Part shown: positions 1-35,686 of the stretch, piece by piece | Layout: every line of letters starts with the position of its first letter | How positions within the stretch are numbered: position 1 is the stretch's first letter | Assembly (NCBI RefSeq): GCF_048128805.1 | Contig: NC_135997.1 | Span: 23,331,815-23,395,814 of the forward strand | DNA length: 64,000 nucleotides | Source: Centroberyx gerrardi | Lineage: Eukaryota > Chordata > Actinopteri > Beryciformes > Berycidae | Reading direction: 5' to 3' | The notes under the pieces: model-generated | The model's database searches: none | The model's input: the letters and a program-made list of their open reading frames with translations, nothing else | What the model was told of the DNA's origin: nothing | Translations under genes and position numbers: made by a program

Positions 1-472
1 TTTTCCCATCATATTCCATCGTACTAATCAACTGACCAAAATCTCGTCAATTGCTTCATGATAGAGCTACTTACGTCTTGCTTGCCTGGGTGCGTGACTC
101 TCCACCAGTCCTACAGGGCCAAAAGACTCTCCAAAAAATCAACCCCAAAAGCACCCAAAGCATGTCTTTTTCAACATACTGACGCTCACTCTGTAATGAT
201 GGGAAAAAGACGCTCACTCGGGTATGATGGAAAATGGCCGGAAAATGGGGTTGAGGTTGAACATGGCCAGACTGACGCTTTAAGCTGTAGGACTTCAGTG
301 AGGACTTAGTTTAAGTGCACTGCTCCGTCCCTCGAGCTGGAGGGTTAAAGGAAGGACAGAGAGAACAGATGCTCAGTTTGGCTCCTTTTCATGCCATGCA
401 CATCATTGCCCTTTTCCTGGAGAAATACCTCGGAGACTGTTAGATCGGGGCAACAAGGCACTTCTCGACTGT

Positions 473-720
473 TATCTTTCTTTTCTGTACTGTCGTCTCT
501 GCTTTTCTCTTCTCTTGTTCTGTTTTTCTCTCCTTTCCTTTATCCTTTCTTCTCCTCCCCTCCACTCTCTTACATTCCCTTGTGCTCCCCTCCCTTTCCC
601 CACTCATAGCTTCCCTTCTGCTCTCCTCTCCTCTCTGCCCTTCCTCTCCTCCTCTCCTCTCCTCTCCTCTCCTCTCTGCCCTTCCTCTCCTCCTCTCCTT
701 TCCTCTCCTCTCTCCCAAAA
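473..720. repeat. polypyrimidine (CCTCTCCTCT) tract
   Basis: About 250 bp almost free of purines on the plus strand, with internal copies of ctctcctctctgcccttcct. It is a candidate triplex (H-DNA) former. The open frames across it on both strands are low-complexity artefacts. Confidence 0.8.
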
Positions 721-1330
721 CCTCTCTCCCTTACCAGTGCGATCGTCCGGCCGTGAGAGCTTGCAGAGCAGTTCGGCCCCCTGCCAGCCCTTGTGTTCAC
801 ACAGGCGTGAGGTGGAGGGAGGGTTTCCTGCTCTCAGGGCTGCTGCCCCCACTGTGGCATCGCTGTAATGGAGCCCCAAGGGGCCCGAGCCGCTCTCTAA
901 AGGAGGAATGATTTACACGGCCCACCACTGATTGTGAACGCAGACGCAGCATAGTTGAGTCCCACTGGGCCACTTCAAGGGCAGTAAGACGGCAGCCTGC
1001 TGATGGCGATCGTCTTTTAAAGAGGATCGCTGTCTTTTCTTCTGGCAGCTGAGAGGGTTTTTAGGGACATGTGGATGAGCATCAACAAGGGAATGGCGGA
1101 GGCGTATTACATTGAAGACGTACTCCAGCAATGTCATACCTGGTGAAAGCACTTTGTTGTCTCAAGGGTTTGCTTGGCGCCGGTTTGCATTGTTCTGCCG
1201 TGTGAATACAGAAGCTGTTGTGTTTCGTTCGAAGAGCCTTTTGTCGGAAGGAGGATGTCTGTCTTTGAGAATGTTAAAGTGTGTACAATTGCAGCAAAAT
1301 AAAATCCACAGCACAGAGTGGTAAATTGGC

Positions 1331-2048
1331 TAGTGGTGGGTGGTATATCAGTAGAAACAATATACCGGTAGAAATCTTTGCCAGTGTTTAGATTTGATGA
1401 TACCAATTCTGCCGGATAAGCCAGAAAGACTGGAGTTTTGGTTGAACATTAGCCATGCGGACGTATTTAAATTCTACAGATTTAACATGAAGCAGTTTGT
1501 CATCCTTTGCAAAATTGCTGAACACAGGCTTTACGAGTAGCGGCCATGTGCATTTGTATTTGTAAGCGGACACCGCTTAATTTCTGACCAAGCGAAAGCT
1601 AACAGAATGAAGAGATTGTCTTAGACAAAAAGAAAGGCAACTGCTATCCTGTGGGCTTGGTTAGGTTATAAAAACAGAAAACTATAGAAAATCATTTGCA
1701 AGCTTTGTAGCGCAACTCTCATTGCCAAGGCTGGCAATACCAGCAACCAATTCTACCACCTTAACATGAAACATGAGTACAGGTAAAAAATTAAAAAAAA
1801 TCTGTTTTATCAAAACGTTTGTGAGTTCCAAATAAGAAGAATACTGTGAATAGTGTGATACCTGCCCTTAAATTTACAAAATGTTAAAGTAACTGCACTA
1901 TTGAAACACACAAAAACAGGCACAGGGTTCTTTTAACAATTTTCAAATGATACTACCAGAAAAATGAGTATACTTTGATATATACCCTTACTGTTCACAA
2001 TTTAAAAAACATTGTGATATAAAATTCAGGCCATACCGCCCACCACTA
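1331..2048. mobile_element. hAT-like element with inverted ends
   Basis: The left end TAGTGGTGGGTGGTAT is the inverse of the right end ATACCGCCCACCACTA except for one base. The 8-bp flanks (aaattggc and attgtggc) match at five of eight positions, a decayed target duplication. No transposase is encoded. Confidence 0.65.
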
Positions 2049-4473
2049 ATTGTGGCACAGGTGAGTATGGCTGGATAACTGTAGCATAACTGTTTCAGTG
2101 CTGTTTCTTGAGGTATGTTGAGGTTAAATCCAGGAACAAGCAAAAACCTTGAGCAATTTAAATAATTGCAACTGTGCTTCACCAGCTTATAGCCAAATGT
2201 CAAGAAAGTAGAGTATGATGGCTGTACAGAGATCCATAGGCACCAATCTTTGGGAATTACATGCTGAGCGAGTCTAATCCATAAGCACTGAGATAAGTCA
2301 TCCCCATAGAATAACCAATGAGTAGGGTTTTATTCACAGATTTAACCCCAGTCAGCAGTTTTGACAGTGCACTGGTGTGTGGCTTCATGTTTTTAGATGA
2401 GTTGTGTTGAACTGGTGTCACTCATGGAACAACAGCGTCTTCCACACTTTCACTCAAGTATAACGCTACACTTGATCAGAGCATTGGAAAATAAAACTCT
2501 AGCCTACAGTTTCTGAGAGCAATTGCTATTCTCGCTGCATACATATGACCCAGTTAGTGTTTTTTGTCTTGACTTATGAGGTGGTGTGATGCATATTTGG
2601 GAATCCTTTACGACAGGATTACAAAGAGGCTCCTCAGAATACCCACCATTCACCTGTCTGTGTTTGGCTGACATGCTAGAGGTAAACAATAGTCCATGAA
2701 ATAATGAATTCAGCAGTAAAATTTTCACTTTTCACACAGCGTGGCTCATCATAAACTGCTTGTCGTTTTGGTCCATCCGAAATCCTCCTGCCCCAGTGTG
2801 TTTCTTCTTGAGATATTGGAACCACTTTCACTGGTATGGATATCAAACGCTAACCATTTAAACATTGATTCACTTTGTTTTGGATGGACTGAAATGACTC
2901 CCAGTTAATGATAAATCAGATTGTCAGAAATATGAACTATCCCTTTAGGTTTCCCTTGAGGTAGCTCTGTATTCAAGGGAAATTCCAGCACATATTCTTT
3001 ATCTGCCAATTAAATTTTTTCAGCTGTGGAATGTAGGCAATATACTGAGAGACAGACTCAAACCTGAGATACCATTTTGTAATTTTCGTTCCACTGCACA
3101 TCACCATGTTGCTGAAATTTATAGTAGCACCATTACATCACCATGGTGTTGAACTTGTTTTGAAGTCAGTCAAAATGTGTAACTCCTATTGATCAAAGTG
3201 TGAACAGGTTTTTTTCAAGTTTGCAAACCCTGTCTGGTGTAACCTACCTGTATAACGTCTCAACTTGCTGTATCTGCGCACAGCGTTATAGATTTGTTCC
3301 TTCTAACACGCCCAAGCTTAGACTGCCAGAGAAGGCATGTGAAGAGTAAATGGCAGTCAATACCATTCAGCTGCCGATCGACAGGAGCATCCACTACAGT
3401 CTCTCACTCCTGTGTCGGCTCCCTAGAGTATACAAAGTACACATTACCATATCATATGATTATGGTAAACCATTTACAGGCTTAGCTGCTCTTGCCTTGG
3501 AGGCAGCACCTTTAAACGCAGTGAAAATATGCATGGAGATTATGCAATGGGGGGGCTGGGACATGCTGACTGGCAACACTGAGGTTGAGCCCCACAGTAG
3601 CAGGAGCTGTTAAAGCCCGCCATGCTAAACCATTCTCCCACTTAATCACCCGCTATACCCAGGAGCTCAGAGCTCTATGTAGAAAACCCATCATCGTCGA
3701 GCATCAATGAAACAAGCCGCTATACCAGAAGCGGTAACCTTTCAGGGCCCTTTCCTCAGTTGTTGCAATTTCCATCCTCTAGCTTAAAATGACACCATCA
3801 TTTATTGATGTGGTGTTTCCCAAGCTGATATGGAACCTGTCTCAATAATTAATCTGACGCAAGGCCCGGCCTGGCCGTGAGAGCGGCACGCTGCTGCTGA
3901 CGCTCCACCAAGGACCCCAGTGATCATTTGGCCCCAGTCTGGGTTATTTCCATCCCTCCGTTTGTCACTTTTATTATATCTGTGATGAAGCGCTGCGCGT
4001 GCTTCCATAAAGCTCTAACGGCCCTCCGCCTGTTTAAAACATTCCTCTCCAACTGACAGGCCTGCACTAATCCCATTTACCCATGAGTCACAGCAGCTGA
4101 TATTGCTGTGCCCACTGCACACCCCCCATCTTACCATCATTAATACTATCATGACTACTATTACTACCACTACTACTTCAGCTACTAATGCTACTTCAGC
4201 TGTTTCAACGTGACAAGACCATACTCCATTCTGCCTATGAAAGCACACAATTTTTGTTCAGAAACTGTAGCTTTTCTAGTTATTTATACTAATGTACATG
4301 AGTTCAGATACATCCAGAGGTTCAACATGGCTTGCTCAAGGACATTTAAAGATTGTCATCTCATTCACACAGACCGCTTACCAGACTGAACAGAATTTTG
4401 CTCGTTGTTTGGCCCTTTTTTGATAAGCCTGTAGTCTGTAGTAAGTTTGTGAACATATCCAAGCGGCCAAATA

Positions 4474-4514
4474 TCACACATATACACACACACACACACA
4501 CACATACACACACA
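4474..4514 (+). repeat. CA microsatellite
   Basis: About 20 CA units with one interruption (cacataca) in the 5' frmd5 intron. Confidence 0.9.
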
Positions 4515-7440
4515 AATATGCAACACGTACAGAGCAGGCCCTCCAGGCCACCCATTTGTCCAGACCACGCAGACAGACCAAGGAGTGAAATCAAATTGCC
4601 TGGCTTTAATGATGTCCCCATGAACTGAATGGAAGGCGACAATGTAATCACGGCTCCGACTCCCTCCTTCCCTTCTCTTTGCCAACATGAGGTCCCAGCA
4701 CAGACGGTGCCTTGACTCTATAGGCTGTTCATTCACTATGGTAATTAGGATGAGGCTGCTTTGAGGAAAGGTTTTAGTGCTCAGGGTCCAAGTGGGCTTG
4801 GAAAGTAGTTGATGAATGAAGTTTAATTAGTTAGTTGGTTTAATTATGGAAATTGGTTTGGGGGGTTGGCTGATCAGTGGAAGAGATAGAGGAAACACAA
4901 AAGTGCAGTAGAGATACAAAGACTTAACTAAGCCTAGTCTTAAACTTAATTTATTTATTTATTTGTTTGTTTGTTTTAATGGAGAGCCACATTTTACCAA
5001 GTGAAAACAAGCACTAGTTACAGCACTAGTTACATGACTGCCAGTTGTGAGCGTTTGGCAAATAATGTGGCAACACATGTTGTTTTGATGTATTTTCTCA
5101 GTGAGGAGTTATGCATTGTAATTGTTGTTTTATGATGTTGTGTTTGATAAGGTAGGCCTACAGTAATTTTTTTCTACATTTGCAAGGTTGTGGAGAGTGG
5201 TTGTTTTATGTTTTTTTTTGTCTTTTACAGGCTGCAGGTTTACAGGTTGCAGGTATAATGTAGCTGTAAGTATTACTGAAGTTTAGGCATGGCAGTTGAA
5301 ATTTGCAAAGAAATAATTTTCAATAAAGCTGGTTAGTTTTATGTGTTGAGTGATAGCTTTGAATGAATCAGGGGCATAACATTGATATGTTATGTCTTTT
5401 TACACAATGTTGTGTCATAAGAGTGAGTTTACATGAGGGCCATCAACTGGCCTATAAAGGTTACTACCAAGGACCTATTAAAAATCCTACAGTCATTTAG
5501 TGACTTCAGCAGATCTAGAGGGATCTAGATGTAGGTGCTTGCTCTGCTGGCAAGCATAAACAGAGTCTAAAAGACACAACTTTACATGTGCTTATAGACT
5601 CCATTAAGTCTGTTAAAGTTGTACAGTCCTGGGCAAGAATATATGAATTAAATTTCATCCGTTTGAAAAACTAGTTCAGGTGCACTTGATTTAGTTTGCT
5701 TAATCTTAATTTAACTTAATCAGCCTCAAGAGTGGGCTCATTATTTGCTGCAGATAAATCATTATATATTCAAATGTATTCAACCACTGTTTTGCTGAAG
5801 TCTGTTATCAACTCTATGTGGGTACAGAATGAATCCAAATGAACCCATAGGAAAACGGGTCAGCATTAAGCTCATGAATAAGTCCAATTCTCCACAACGT
5901 GATGAGATGAGCTGACAGTAGGCAATGCCTAAGCCGCCCTTTGTTCACTCTGAAATGAGATGTAGCATTACTTCACGATTAAAACTCAACTCATTAAAAC
6001 CTTTCTAAAAACCCAATTATTATGGCCTTACTGCAGGACTTAGCTGTCGCATGAAAAACTCCTGACTCCATTTCCATGATTTTCCTGCTTGTATGTTTAT
6101 ACACAGTGTAACAAACATGACTTTGAATTGAATGGATTTCATAACTATTCATGAAATAGGCCAGGTAACACCTACTGTGTGATGCATTTCACCTAAATGT
6201 ACTTGAAGGGGACATGGAGATGAAGGGGAGGGGGCAGGTCAGAAGGATTTATAGCCTTGAGGGTTGTGCAAAATGTGTGCAACTAAGAAGAATTTGATTA
6301 CAATATTTTTTACTCTGTGTAAAGTCCTTTGGGCTGAGTAAGTTTGTAGGGCCCACAAAAATCAATCTAAACTCAAATGTACAAGTTCCAAAATGTATGG
6401 CCATTAATCTAAAAAAAAAAAAAAGTTATTTTATTTCCTGGTGTTTTGGTGATGAAAAGTTTTAATCCCAAAATAGCATGGAGCTAATTATTTCTGCAGG
6501 GCAACACAGCCTTACATAAGGGAGAGAGAATAAGGGAGAGAAAGCAGTGAGAGAAGCAATTCCCACACTGAAATCACATGACCTCAAACCACATAATAGA
6601 TCTGCAGTGCATCTACTCAAAAACAATAACGCAGTGCTTTAACTGGTAATGTATAGTATTTCCTCTCTCTAACCGCCAGTCTATTGCAGTTTGGCCCTGC
6701 GCTTCAATCTCATAAGGATGTGGAAGAACACTTAACTTCAGATCGATGTTTCTGCCTCGGAGCCAGCTTTCCTATCCCTCCGGACCCATGGTCAGCTTGC
6801 TCAAGTTCAATGCATCTCATCAGTATGCAACACAACACAAGATATGCATTACAAGTGTTTGGTCAGCTGCCTATATACCAGAGATTATGCTGCTTTATGC
6901 TACTGCTGTATTTGGTTTGAGGGCAGGCGGTGGGAGCTGAGCATGGAACAAAGAAAGGGTATACTATGAACTCCAAACTTTTTAGAGGACATCAGGGCGC
7001 AGACTCATGGACATTACCAGGAACAACAGGACTGCCTGCACTCAAAATAATGAAATGTTTTGTAATGCACAACAGAAGAGTCAGAATCAGAAGCTCTTTG
7101 TTAAGTATACAAGCACGTAATCCAAGCTATGACCGGCTTGAGAAGGTGTGGCGGTCACATCATTTTTTTTTCTTTTCAGTCTGCCTTCAATCAGGAAGCT
7201 GATGGCACAATAAAAAGGCTACTTTAGGCTCTACATTCATTTATAGGCACAGAGCCGGCAAGACAGATAACAAACTAGGCTACAGAGCAATCGAACCCAG
7301 AGAGAAAAAGATCTGAAAGAAAAAACACCTAGCGAAAAATCTCACAGGGACTTAGTGTCTCTGGTACTCTATAGTGAGTTTATAGTGATCATTCATTCAC
7401 TGGTTTCAATCGGGAAATTTAAGAGATCATATAATATATT

Positions 7441-7530
7441 AAAAAAACTGTAGACATTGGCCAACCTGGGATCTCTGGTGTGGCAGACCTGTTCTTTACC
7501 AACTGAGCTAAACTCAAACTGATGCAGCCG
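7441..7530 (-). repeat. tRNA-like SINE remnant
   Basis: On the minus strand a clear A-box region, TAGCTCAGTTGGTA, is followed about 30 nt later by a degraded B-box (CCCAGGTTGGCC). No intact acceptor stem is present, so it is a SINE head rather than a functional tRNA gene. Confidence 0.4.
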
Positions 7531-8179
7531 CCTGGCTCATAGAGTCTCTATAGCTGTGTTCTGTCCCACATTGGCACATGCGCAGTTTTTTGACATTTTT
7601 GGAACCAACTGTCCAACCGACAGAGTAACTTATACTAGCTGCTGGTCGCAGCTAATAACATCTATGATGAATTTGTCTTGGTGCAGAAACTCACATGAAA
7701 CAGTGCAAGACATGCATTTATTCAGTAGTCTATACATATACAGTCTACTCCTTCACAATGCAAATGTCAAAAAAATCCCCAAGCAGCCCTTGGGGCTTTG
7801 TCAGAACAGCTGATAAAGCCAGTGTAGGAAGCGTGTGTGTTTATGACTGCTGCTGCTGCTAGAAGGCACTGAAACGGATCTTTTTTCGGGAGTATGGACA
7901 TTTTTGCTTTGGGAGTTGAGCATTCTCCATGAATGGCTGCTACTAATACATTTCATTCCAGTTCATTTCTTTGCTAAATTTTTGTACTGAGATAAATGGC
8001 CCTGCCTCTCTGTTGTTGTTTAGTAACTACTGACTTGGACGTGGGTCATCAATAACATCTCAGACACATGCAGGCCGACACATACACACTCACAGACGCA
8101 CATATGGAAACACAAACACACATTCAGGCATGGGCATACACACACATACACTCCCAAACACTGGTGCACACCCATGAGA

Positions 8180-8206
<27 letters not shown>
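8180..8206 (+). repeat. CA microsatellite
   Basis: About 13 uninterrupted CA units, preceded by ~100 bp of looser CA-rich DNA (8070-8160). Confidence 0.9.
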
Positions 8207-8210
<4 letters not shown>

Positions 8211-8378
8211 CAACATGATTAATTAGGAATGCTTTTTTGGGCTTCGCTGAAGTTTACACTACAGTGCATGCCAGATGGAGGGAGTGGGAGGTACAGCCTC
8301 TGAAAATGTTGTGGATCTAGAGGTTTCACAGGTGTACCACAGACATTTATAATAGAACAAGAAGCATTGAGGCTCTCT

Positions 8379-8382
<4 letters not shown>

Positions 8383-8417
<35 letters not shown>
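8383..8417 (+). repeat. TG microsatellite
   Basis: About 17 TG units, 180 bp after a CA array of the opposite sense, so the two could base-pair in RNA. Confidence 0.9.
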
Positions 8418-8418
<1 letters not shown>

Positions 8419-8639
8419 TTCTATTTTTGCTGCGGGGCTAGTCAGCAGGCCTGTCCTGGTGAGTCGGTTTGTGTGTTGTGACAGTGACATACAGACACAC
8501 TGACAGAGGAGAGAGAAGATCAGCCCTGTGTCCCTGTGCACCCTGGGAAAGGTCGAGCCAGCGTACAGCCTGACACAACTGGACCCGATGGGTTTGGGTT
8601 GGGTCGTGCTGAATTTCTCATGTCATTGACTGCACAATA

Positions 8640-9195
8640 ATCCGATATTAACCTGATTAAGACAGTAGGCTGAATAAGAAATTGCCATATAAACAGCATT
8701 TACCCGAATAAGGTCATAGTCAGAGTAAGCATAATTGCATTAAGACGTGGAGTATTCCGATTTTGGTCGCATTATTGAAGGGCATTTTAGACGTGTTTAC
8801 ACCTTAATCCAACTACGACTCTCAGAGTATTTGTGGCTTTTTGCGACACAAGCGGCAATCCAACTGCTTGACGACGCACGCTCTACCTTCCAGTGACTGC
8901 AAATTTGTTTACAGAGGAAAAAGATGACTGACACTAGAAAAAAGAAGTCCCAAAATTTTTTAAAAACTGTCACCATGTTCAGGATTCTATTTGGAAGTCT
9001 GTTTGCACCTTCAATAAAGGCTTAAACTCCAGTGATTTCTCCTTTGTCCCATTAATCAGACTTTGCTCCTTAGCATGTAAACAGGAATATGAATGGAAGA
9101 GTTCTATAAGCAACCCATGGAAACAGCTTAATCAGAATATTGTTTTATTTAGAATAAGGCTAATAGTAATATTGCTGTCCATGTAAACATAGTCA
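8640..9195. repeat. unclassified interspersed repeat
   Basis: The region has repeated statements of ataagg, taatcagaatat and atgtaaacatag at both ends in opposing orientation (ttaacctgattaag near 8650 and cttaatcagaat near 9128). From memory this style of sequence is repeated in fish genomes. Class and ends were not determined. Confidence 0.35.
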
Positions 9196-9429
9196 TTGCT
9201 TTGGTTTGGTTCAAAACCATTCTTGAAAAATACTATTATCAGAAGTAAATTATTAGCATTTTCAGCCTTACTAGAATAATTCAGGCATATACCCCTTTGG
9301 TGGTATACTGTAGTTCACAAAGTTATTGGGTACAGTTTAGGCCAGAATGGCCAGTCCAACAACAATCAGTACTGTTGGCCACTGAGCAGCTGCTCTTGGA
9401 GGTTATGCATCTTGGCCAAGGTCACCTCT

Positions 9430-9492
9430 TCAGTAGTTGCAGGAGTAGAGAATGTATGATCTCAGTAGTTGCAGGAGTAGAGAATGTATGAT
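9430..9492 (+). repeat. tandem duplication of a ~31-bp unit
   Basis: Two adjacent copies of a unit containing cagtagttgcaggagtagag followed by aatgtatgat, nearly identical to each other. Confidence 0.8.
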
Positions 9493-12077
9493 CGTTATGC
9501 AAGGAGTGAACGTAATAAAAAGTCAGATTCTGTTGTATTGTTGAACTGTTGCAACACTCAGAACACGGCCCCAGGAATGACAGTAAGTGCAGGTTGAGCC
9601 AGAAGAGCACAGGTTTCATCTGCATCCAAAGAGAGTCCTTAGGCTAACTCAAATCAGAATTAATGTTGTCCCAGTCTAAGTCTCTGCCACCTGTCACCTG
9701 AGGTGTGTTTTGGTATCGAGCAGAGCAGAAGTGTGGAGGGGCTTCATCACAGGGATCCACACATTGTCTTAAATGGTACATGGGCTTTATATCATATCTC
9801 CATGTTGATATATGGAGCAACTATTTTCCTTAAGGCCAAAACACATACTCCCTCCCCCCACACACAAACACACACACAGTCACACACACACACACACGCA
9901 CACACACACATGCACACAACTGCTGAAAGAAAAAACTAGCAGAAACACCATTGTTCTTATTATATTTAGGCTGCTATTATTAAATGAAACCACTCCTAAG
10001 TCCATATGCATCCTACCTGTTCTTTTACAGCTGATTGGCATTTCTGTCTCCCTCTCGCTCTCCAGGCCGGACTCTTGGCTGTGTCCGTCTTGCTTAAAGA
10101 TGAAAATTGTAGACGCAGTTCAGAGGCTACTATTCCAAAGCAAAGATGTCAATTCTTTTGATTTTCATTAGGCTATTTTATAGTTGCGTTCATTGTGAAC
10201 AGGTCATGAGCTGTCCATGGTGCTGAAACAGGGCTATTCATTGTAAAGGTACATTAAATACAAAATTGCAATACAGCCTGCTTCTGCTTCTGAAAGTTGG
10301 ATTTTACCAGCAATAAAAAAACAATTGCTACTTACCCATGGCGTTGTATTTCAGCGCAGTGTTGTTTACAGTAGCACAGCTGAAAAGTTTGCATGCGGCG
10401 CGAAGTGGAAGCTGCTTCCTATTGGTGTTTAGGCGAATGCATGACGCGCATCATAATACGCGACTTCTGTGTGTTTTCGGCTTTACTTTGCTGTGCTGTG
10501 GCATGCTGTATTGGGATGCATTAATCAGTGTCAACTGGCCTTGCTCGTTCTCTGGCCTTGCTTGTTCTCTCTCTCTCCTTGCTCAGGCTCTCTTCTCTTT
10601 TTTCCCTCTCTCTATTTGGTTTTCTCTTTCCCTCTTCTTTTTCCCCCTTCCGTTCTCATATATCTGCCTTTGTCTTTCTCTGACTGTGCATTTTTGTGTC
10701 ATATTCTGTGAATGCAGTGTCTGTCCTAAAGGACAGAGTAGGGTATTTTATAGCGTGTCTCATCTCTAAAAGAGGAAATGCTACATCCTAACAGAGTTGG
10801 AGAAATCGTTCAAACCCACTCCAATGTCAGAAATGCTATCCTTCATCCAATGAAAGGGTGAAGCTTTGAAATTGGTAGCACTGGCACCTATTATGCAGGC
10901 AGCACAGGTCTCCCTTCTTCGAGAACAGGAAGGCGACCCGCCCCGAAAGCAAGCTGTAGTAGTAAGAGCTGCAAGATTGAGGGGACTGGAACTATTTTAA
11001 TATGGCAGTGACTCAGTTCGGAGCTAAATTTTACTTGCTATGTAATATTAACCAAAGCTCCAGTTACTGGCTGATGTTGTATTTGTCTCTGCAAGTTACA
11101 GTATTCAGTTGCAGCCTTGTTGCTGTGTATCTTATTGTTAGAATTATAATAATTGTTATTGTTGATTATGACTTAAAAAAAAAATCCCAAATAAAGAATC
11201 CATTGAAAATATTTTGGGTCTTTTTGGGGCAGATACAGCTTTCTGTTATGGCCAAGAATACAGTATATCTGAATTTGGTTTCAAATATTTTAACTAATTG
11301 AGGTGTTTGACTTTTCCTGCCAGACTACTTAGCAACCCAAAAATGTGGGCACTTTATTTTCAAGTCAAGACAAATCAAGACTCTTTTTTAAGAATACAAA
11401 AAGTATTCAGTTAATATATTTGCCAGTGTCTGATTTCTGCACTGCACCGCATGGGAAATGCTTCCATTCTTTTTCCCCGAGCTATTCACCCTACCTACAC
11501 CTTGTCTCGCTACTTCTCCAAGTCTTTTTCTGCAGCTGAGATTTCTCAAAGCCTTCGCAGATGGCTGCTGCCGGGTATGAATATTTGATAGCCCTCAGAT
11601 ATCTCCCCCGAGGGCTGGTGAAATATTAAAACACTTTCTGGTGTCCGTTATTGAAATTTCAGCTTCTCAAACCGAAGAAGACCGAAAAATGGTCTTCCTG
11701 ATGAGCAGGAAAAATCGTTTTCATGTGACAATGTCCATATTTTTCCTCAAACTTCAAACCTCTTTTCTATTTGATAATCTGTGACATACTTTCTGCTTTA
11801 CCTGGGAAATACATATATCCAAAGAGCCTTACAGCATCTTCGTCTGAGTTAAGATCTCAATGTTAGCATTTTTGCACTATTCATTCAGCGCTGTGTATTA
11901 ATTCAGTGTGTCAGTGTATATGCAAATAGGAGGGGCAGTGGAGCAGTGGAGTCCTGTGAAAGGGAGTAAAGTTGCTGTTATGTATAATTTACAACACTGG
12001 GTATATATGCAAAAGTCTTTCTTTTGATGCAACAGTGTACAGTATTAAAGTCTTTTGAATCCCATGAGAAGGAGTAA

Positions 12078-35686
<23,609 letters not shown>

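Noticed and set aside
440..911. Several overlapping Ser/Leu-rich or Arg/Glu-rich frames
   Set aside because: Produced by the polypyrimidine tract on one strand and its purine complement on the other.
3350..3613. 87-codon frame in the 5' frmd5 intron
   Set aside because: Length is within chance expectation. No start context, no splice signals of note and no domain.
7441..7530. Functional tRNA gene
   Set aside because: A-box is good but the B-box and acceptor stem are degraded and there is no terminator, so it is better explained as a SINE head.
8067..8206. CA-rich region as a CRISPR-like or regular array
   Set aside because: Imperfect CA microsatellite without spacer-repeat structure. CRISPR arrays are not expected in a vertebrate genome.
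10338..10769. 143-codon hydrophobic frame that looks like a membrane protein
   Set aside because: Hydrophobicity comes from CT-rich DNA (Leu/Ser/Phe codons). No splice sites, family match or upstream promoter evidence.
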